Notes under the pieces: model-generated
The model's database searches: none
The model's input: only the letters and a program-made list of their open reading frames with translations
What the model was told of the DNA's origin: nothing
In this document: one piece after another, positions 5,130 through 6,988 of the stretch
Layout of the letters: each line of letters opens with the position of its first letter
Numbering within the stretch: position 1 is the first letter of the stretch
DNA from: Pseudoflavonifractor sp035562355
Lineage (GTDB): Bacteria > Bacillota > Clostridia > Oscillospirales > Oscillospiraceae
Length of the DNA: 6,988 bases
Reading direction: 5' to 3'
Assembly (NCBI GenBank): GCA_035562355.1
Contig: DATMXU010000093.1
Location: forward strand, 1 to 6,988
Program-made: the position numbers and the translations under genes

Positions 5130-5954
5130 ATGTCCGACTGCACCCAAGACTGTTCCTCCTGCGGCGAGAGCTGCGGGGAGCGCACTTCGCCCCAGAGCTT
5201 TTTGGCCCCCCCAAACGCCCTGAGCAGCATCAAAAAGGTCATCGCCGTGGTGAGCGGCAAGGGCGGCGTGGGCAAGAGCCTGGTCACCTCCTCCCTGGCG
5301 GTGGCCATGCGCCGGATGGGAAAACGGGTGGGCATTCTGGACGCCGATATCACCGGCCCCTCCATCCCCACCGCCTTCCACCTGCATGAGCGGGCCGTGG
5401 GTACCGACGCGGGGATCGAGCCCTGCCTCACCAGAACCGGCATCGAGGTTATAAGCCTCAACCTGCTGGTGGCCCGGGAGACCGACCCGGTCGTCTGGCG
5501 CGGCCCCGTGATCGCGGGCACCGTCAAGCAGTTCTGGACCGACGTGGTCTGGGGGGACCTGGACTACCTCTTCATCGATATGCCCCCCGGCACGGGGGAC
5601 GTGCCCCTCACCGTGTTCCAGTCTCTCCCGGTGGACGGCATCATCGTGGTCACCTCCCCCCAGGACCTGGTGAGCATGATCGTCACCAAGGCGGTGAACA
5701 TGGCAAATCTCATGGACATCCCCGTGCTTGGAATGGTGGAGAACTACAGCTACTTCCGCTGCCCTGACTGCGGCAAGCGACACGCCGTCTTTGGGGAGAG
5801 CCATATCGACGACGTGGCCCTGGATCTGGGGCTCCCCGTCCTGGCCCGCCTGCCCATCGACCCCGCGGTCGCCGCCGCCTGCGACGCGGGCGAGATCGAG
5901 GACTTCGAGCCCAACTACCTGGCCGACCTGGCCCTCCAGTTAGAGCAGCAATAA
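5130..5954 (+). CDS. mrp: Mrp/NBP35-family Fe-S cluster carrier ATPase
   Basis: This 274-aa SIMIBI-class P-loop ATPase belongs to the Mrp/ApbC/NBP35 family, which holds and transfers 4Fe-4S clusters to apoproteins in the cytosol. The deviant Walker A GKGGVGKS is at 43-50, ILDADITGPSIP at 69-80 is the family signature, and FIDMPPGTGD (149-158) is the Walker B/switch II region. Cys211 and Cys214 (CPDC) are the dimer-bridging cluster ligands. An N-terminal cluster Cys4-X3-Cys8-X2-Cys11-X3-Cys15 resembles the extra Fe-S site of NBP35 with different spacing; similar N-termini occur in clostridial Mrp proteins. The MIP18-like N-terminal domain of E. coli Mrp is absent. AAGGAG at 5115-5120 sits 9 nt before the ATG. 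It closes the gene run and is followed by a terminator. Co-location with the Fe-S enzyme HemZ is suggestive but not proof of partnership. Confidence 0.95.
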   Translation: MSDCTQDCSSCGESCGERTSPQSFLAPPNALSSIKKVIAVVSGKGGVGKSLVTSSLAVAMRRMGKRVGILDADITGPSIPTAFHLHERAVGTDAGIEPCLTRTGIEVISLNLLVARETDPVVWRGPVIAGTVKQFWTDVVWGDLDYLFIDMPPGTGDVPLTVFQSLPVDGIIVVTSPQDLVSMIVTKAVNMANLMDIPVLGMVENYSYFRCPDCGKRHAVFGESHIDDVALDLGLPVLARLPIDPAVAAACDAGEIEDFEPNYLADLALQLEQQ

Positions 5955-5980
5955 CGCGGTGCGTCTCCGCCCTCTATACA

Positions 5981-6017
5981 AAAAGCCCGCCCCATTGTTT
6001 TGATGGGGCGGACTTTT
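5981..6017. terminator. Bidirectional intrinsic terminator between convergent genes
   Basis: CCGCCCCAT (5987-5995) pairs perfectly with ATGGGGCGG (6003-6011) across a 7-nt loop TGTTTTG. One C/A mismatch and a further G-C plus four A-T pairs extend the stem to 5981-6017. On the + strand the stem runs into ACTTTTCT; on the - strand into CTTTTTG. It starts 27 bp after the mrp stop and ends 13 bp before the stop of the opposing dipeptidase gene, so it can serve both. Confidence 0.88.
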
Positions 6018-6029
6018 CTGTTCATACGC

Positions 6030-6988
6030 TCATTCACTCAGCCGCTCCAGCGTACCCGCCAGGAGGGCGGCGTAGGTGGGCAGGCCGGCGAGGGGAGCAC
6101 GCTCATGAACGGAGTGCGCGTCAATGATATCGGGCCCCGTGCTCGCCATGATGAGACCGGGGGCTTTCTCCTGAAAGAAGGAGGGCTCCAGCCCCACGTG
6201 GACGGCGGTAATCTCCATCTCCCGCCCAGTCTGAGCACGGTAGACCCCGTCCATCAGCCGGGCCAGTGGATTGCCCACGTCGCCCTGCCAACTGGGGAAA
6301 CGGGCCACGGTGCGGTCAAACCCATTTCGCGCGGCCAGGGCCAGGTTCTGGCCGGCAAGTACCTCCTCGTCCGCGGGGTCGGTACAGCGGAGAAAGGTGC
6401 AGACCTCCACGGCCCCCTCCCGCACCGTCGCCAGCCCCACGTTCCCGGAGGCTGAGACGACGCCCGGGAAGTCCCTGTGCCAGGCGTAGACCCCGTTGTG
6501 GAGGCCGGTGAGCAGCTCCAGAGTACCTTGCCTGCACCCCTCGGTCCACACGCACGCCGGCAACGCCGACTCCGCAGTCCAGCCCTCCTGGGGGGCCTCC
6601 CCCTCTGGGAGGACCACCACCGCCGAGGCCCAGGTGGGGATGACGTTCATCCCCGTGCCGCCCGAGAGCTCGGCCAACTCCCATTCCCCTTTTAGCTCCA
6701 AAAGCTGCCCGGCCAGCAGGCGCAGGGGGTTAGGGCGGCCCTTGTCGATGTCATCCCCCGAATGGCCGCCGGGAAAGCCGGAGAGAGTTACCCGGTAAGC
6801 CCGTGTTCCCCGGGTAGGGGCGGTCTCCAGCGCCCGGCGGTAGGTCTCCCTCCGCCCGCCCGCCGAGGAGACCACCGCCCGGCCCAGATGAAAGCCGTCG
6901 GTGTTGATGAGGTAGCGCGCTCCCTCCAGCCACGCGGGGGAGAGTGCCCGCGCCCCCTCCAGCCCCACCTCTTCCGCCACGGTAAAGA
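6030..6988 (-). CDS. pepD: PepD-like M20 family aminoacyl-histidine dipeptidase, C-terminal part
   Basis: The gene reads leftward and is cut by the right window edge. About 318 residues are visible, beginning FTVAEEVG. The GTG at 6980-6978 is the valine of that motif, not a start. EEVG matches the catalytic and metal-ligand glutamates of M20 peptidases. LINTDGF follows with the metal-ligand aspartate, then the family signature GGHSGDDI and NVIP. Near the end, GLEPS and DAHSVHE include the final metal-ligand histidine. PepD is a cytosolic Zn-dependent dipeptidase (Xaa-His and other dipeptides). Two positions differ from E. coli PepD as recalled: the LDSEEE segment reads TDGFHL and GLECG reads GLEPS, so substrate range may differ. 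With E. coli PepD at 485 aa, roughly 150 N-terminal residues, including the first histidine ligand, lie outside the window. It ends at a TGA at 6032-6030. Confidence 0.88.
   Translation of the reverse strand, partial: FTVAEEVGLEGARALSPAWLEGARYLINTDGFHLGRAVVSSAGGRRETYRRALETAPTRGTRAYRVTLSGFPGGHSGDDIDKGRPNPLRLLAGQLLELKGEWELAELSGGTGMNVIPTWASAVVVLPEGEAPQEGWTAESALPACVWTEGCRQGTLELLTGLHNGVYAWHRDFPGVVSASGNVGLATVREGAVEVCTFLRCTDPADEEVLAGQNLALAARNGFDRTVARFPSWQGDVGNPLARLMDGVYRAQTGREMEITAVHVGLEPSFFQEKAPGLIMASTGPDIIDAHSVHERAPLAGLPTYAALLAGTLERLSE

Noticed and set aside
4103..5527. Long minus-strand frame opposite the kinase and mrp.
   Set aside because: It spans two well-identified plus-strand genes and their junction and shows no recognisable motif.
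6978..6980. GTG as the start codon of the minus-strand peptidase.
   Set aside because: The frame continues to the window edge as FTV, and the family motif requires it (FTxxEEVG), so the GTG is an internal valine and the gene is partial.

Overview
The window is a GC-rich bacterial chromosomal segment, about 60% or more by eye. The proteins are Clostridia-like: a HemZ-type radical SAM protein, an Mrp/NBP35 ATPase with an N-terminal cysteine cluster, a short uridine-kinase-like protein, and dtd next to a metallo-beta-lactamase-fold (MBL) gene and hemZ. High GC plus these families suggest an anaerobic, gut-type member of the Oscillospiraceae (Flavonifractor/Lawsonibacter-like). That placement is an inference; there is no rRNA or other decisive marker.

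Layout. Bases 1-140 hold a near-consensus sigma-A promoter (TTGACG, 17 nt, TATAAT). It drives an alanine-racemase-fold gene (141-1208) followed 18 bp later by dtd, a D-aminoacyl-tRNA deacylase (1227-1670). A 388-bp non-coding spacer (1671-2058) then contains several strong inverted repeats. After it comes a same-strand run of four genes: an MBL-fold hydrolase (2059-2658), hemZ (2671-4146), a uridine-kinase-like nucleoside kinase (4160-5095, probable TTG start) and mrp (5130-5954). The gaps are 12, 13 and 34 bp, so they are probably one transcript. A bidirectional intrinsic terminator (5981-6017) separates this run from a convergent M20-family PepD-like dipeptidase, which is cut by the right edge of the window.

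How the genes relate. The first pair has a D-amino-acid theme: a racemase fold beside the enzyme that removes D-amino acids from mischarged tRNA. HemZ and Mrp are both iron-sulfur-linked proteins, and the remaining genes are housekeeping. No mobile element, CRISPR array or phage gene is visible.

The most unusual feature is the racemase-like protein. Aligned by eye to Geobacillus stearothermophilus Alr, it lacks the PLP-binding lysine (K39 to Thr) and the opposing catalytic tyrosine (Y265 to Gly). It also lacks K129, R136, H166 and the Cys-Met-Asp triplet at 311-313, and has a shortened C-terminus. It is nevertheless a full, uninterrupted gene with a good promoter and ribosome binding site, so it looks like a maintained pseudoenzyme. 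The structured spacer at 1671-2058, including two overlapping hairpins that both carry AGGA loops, is the second thing worth attention.
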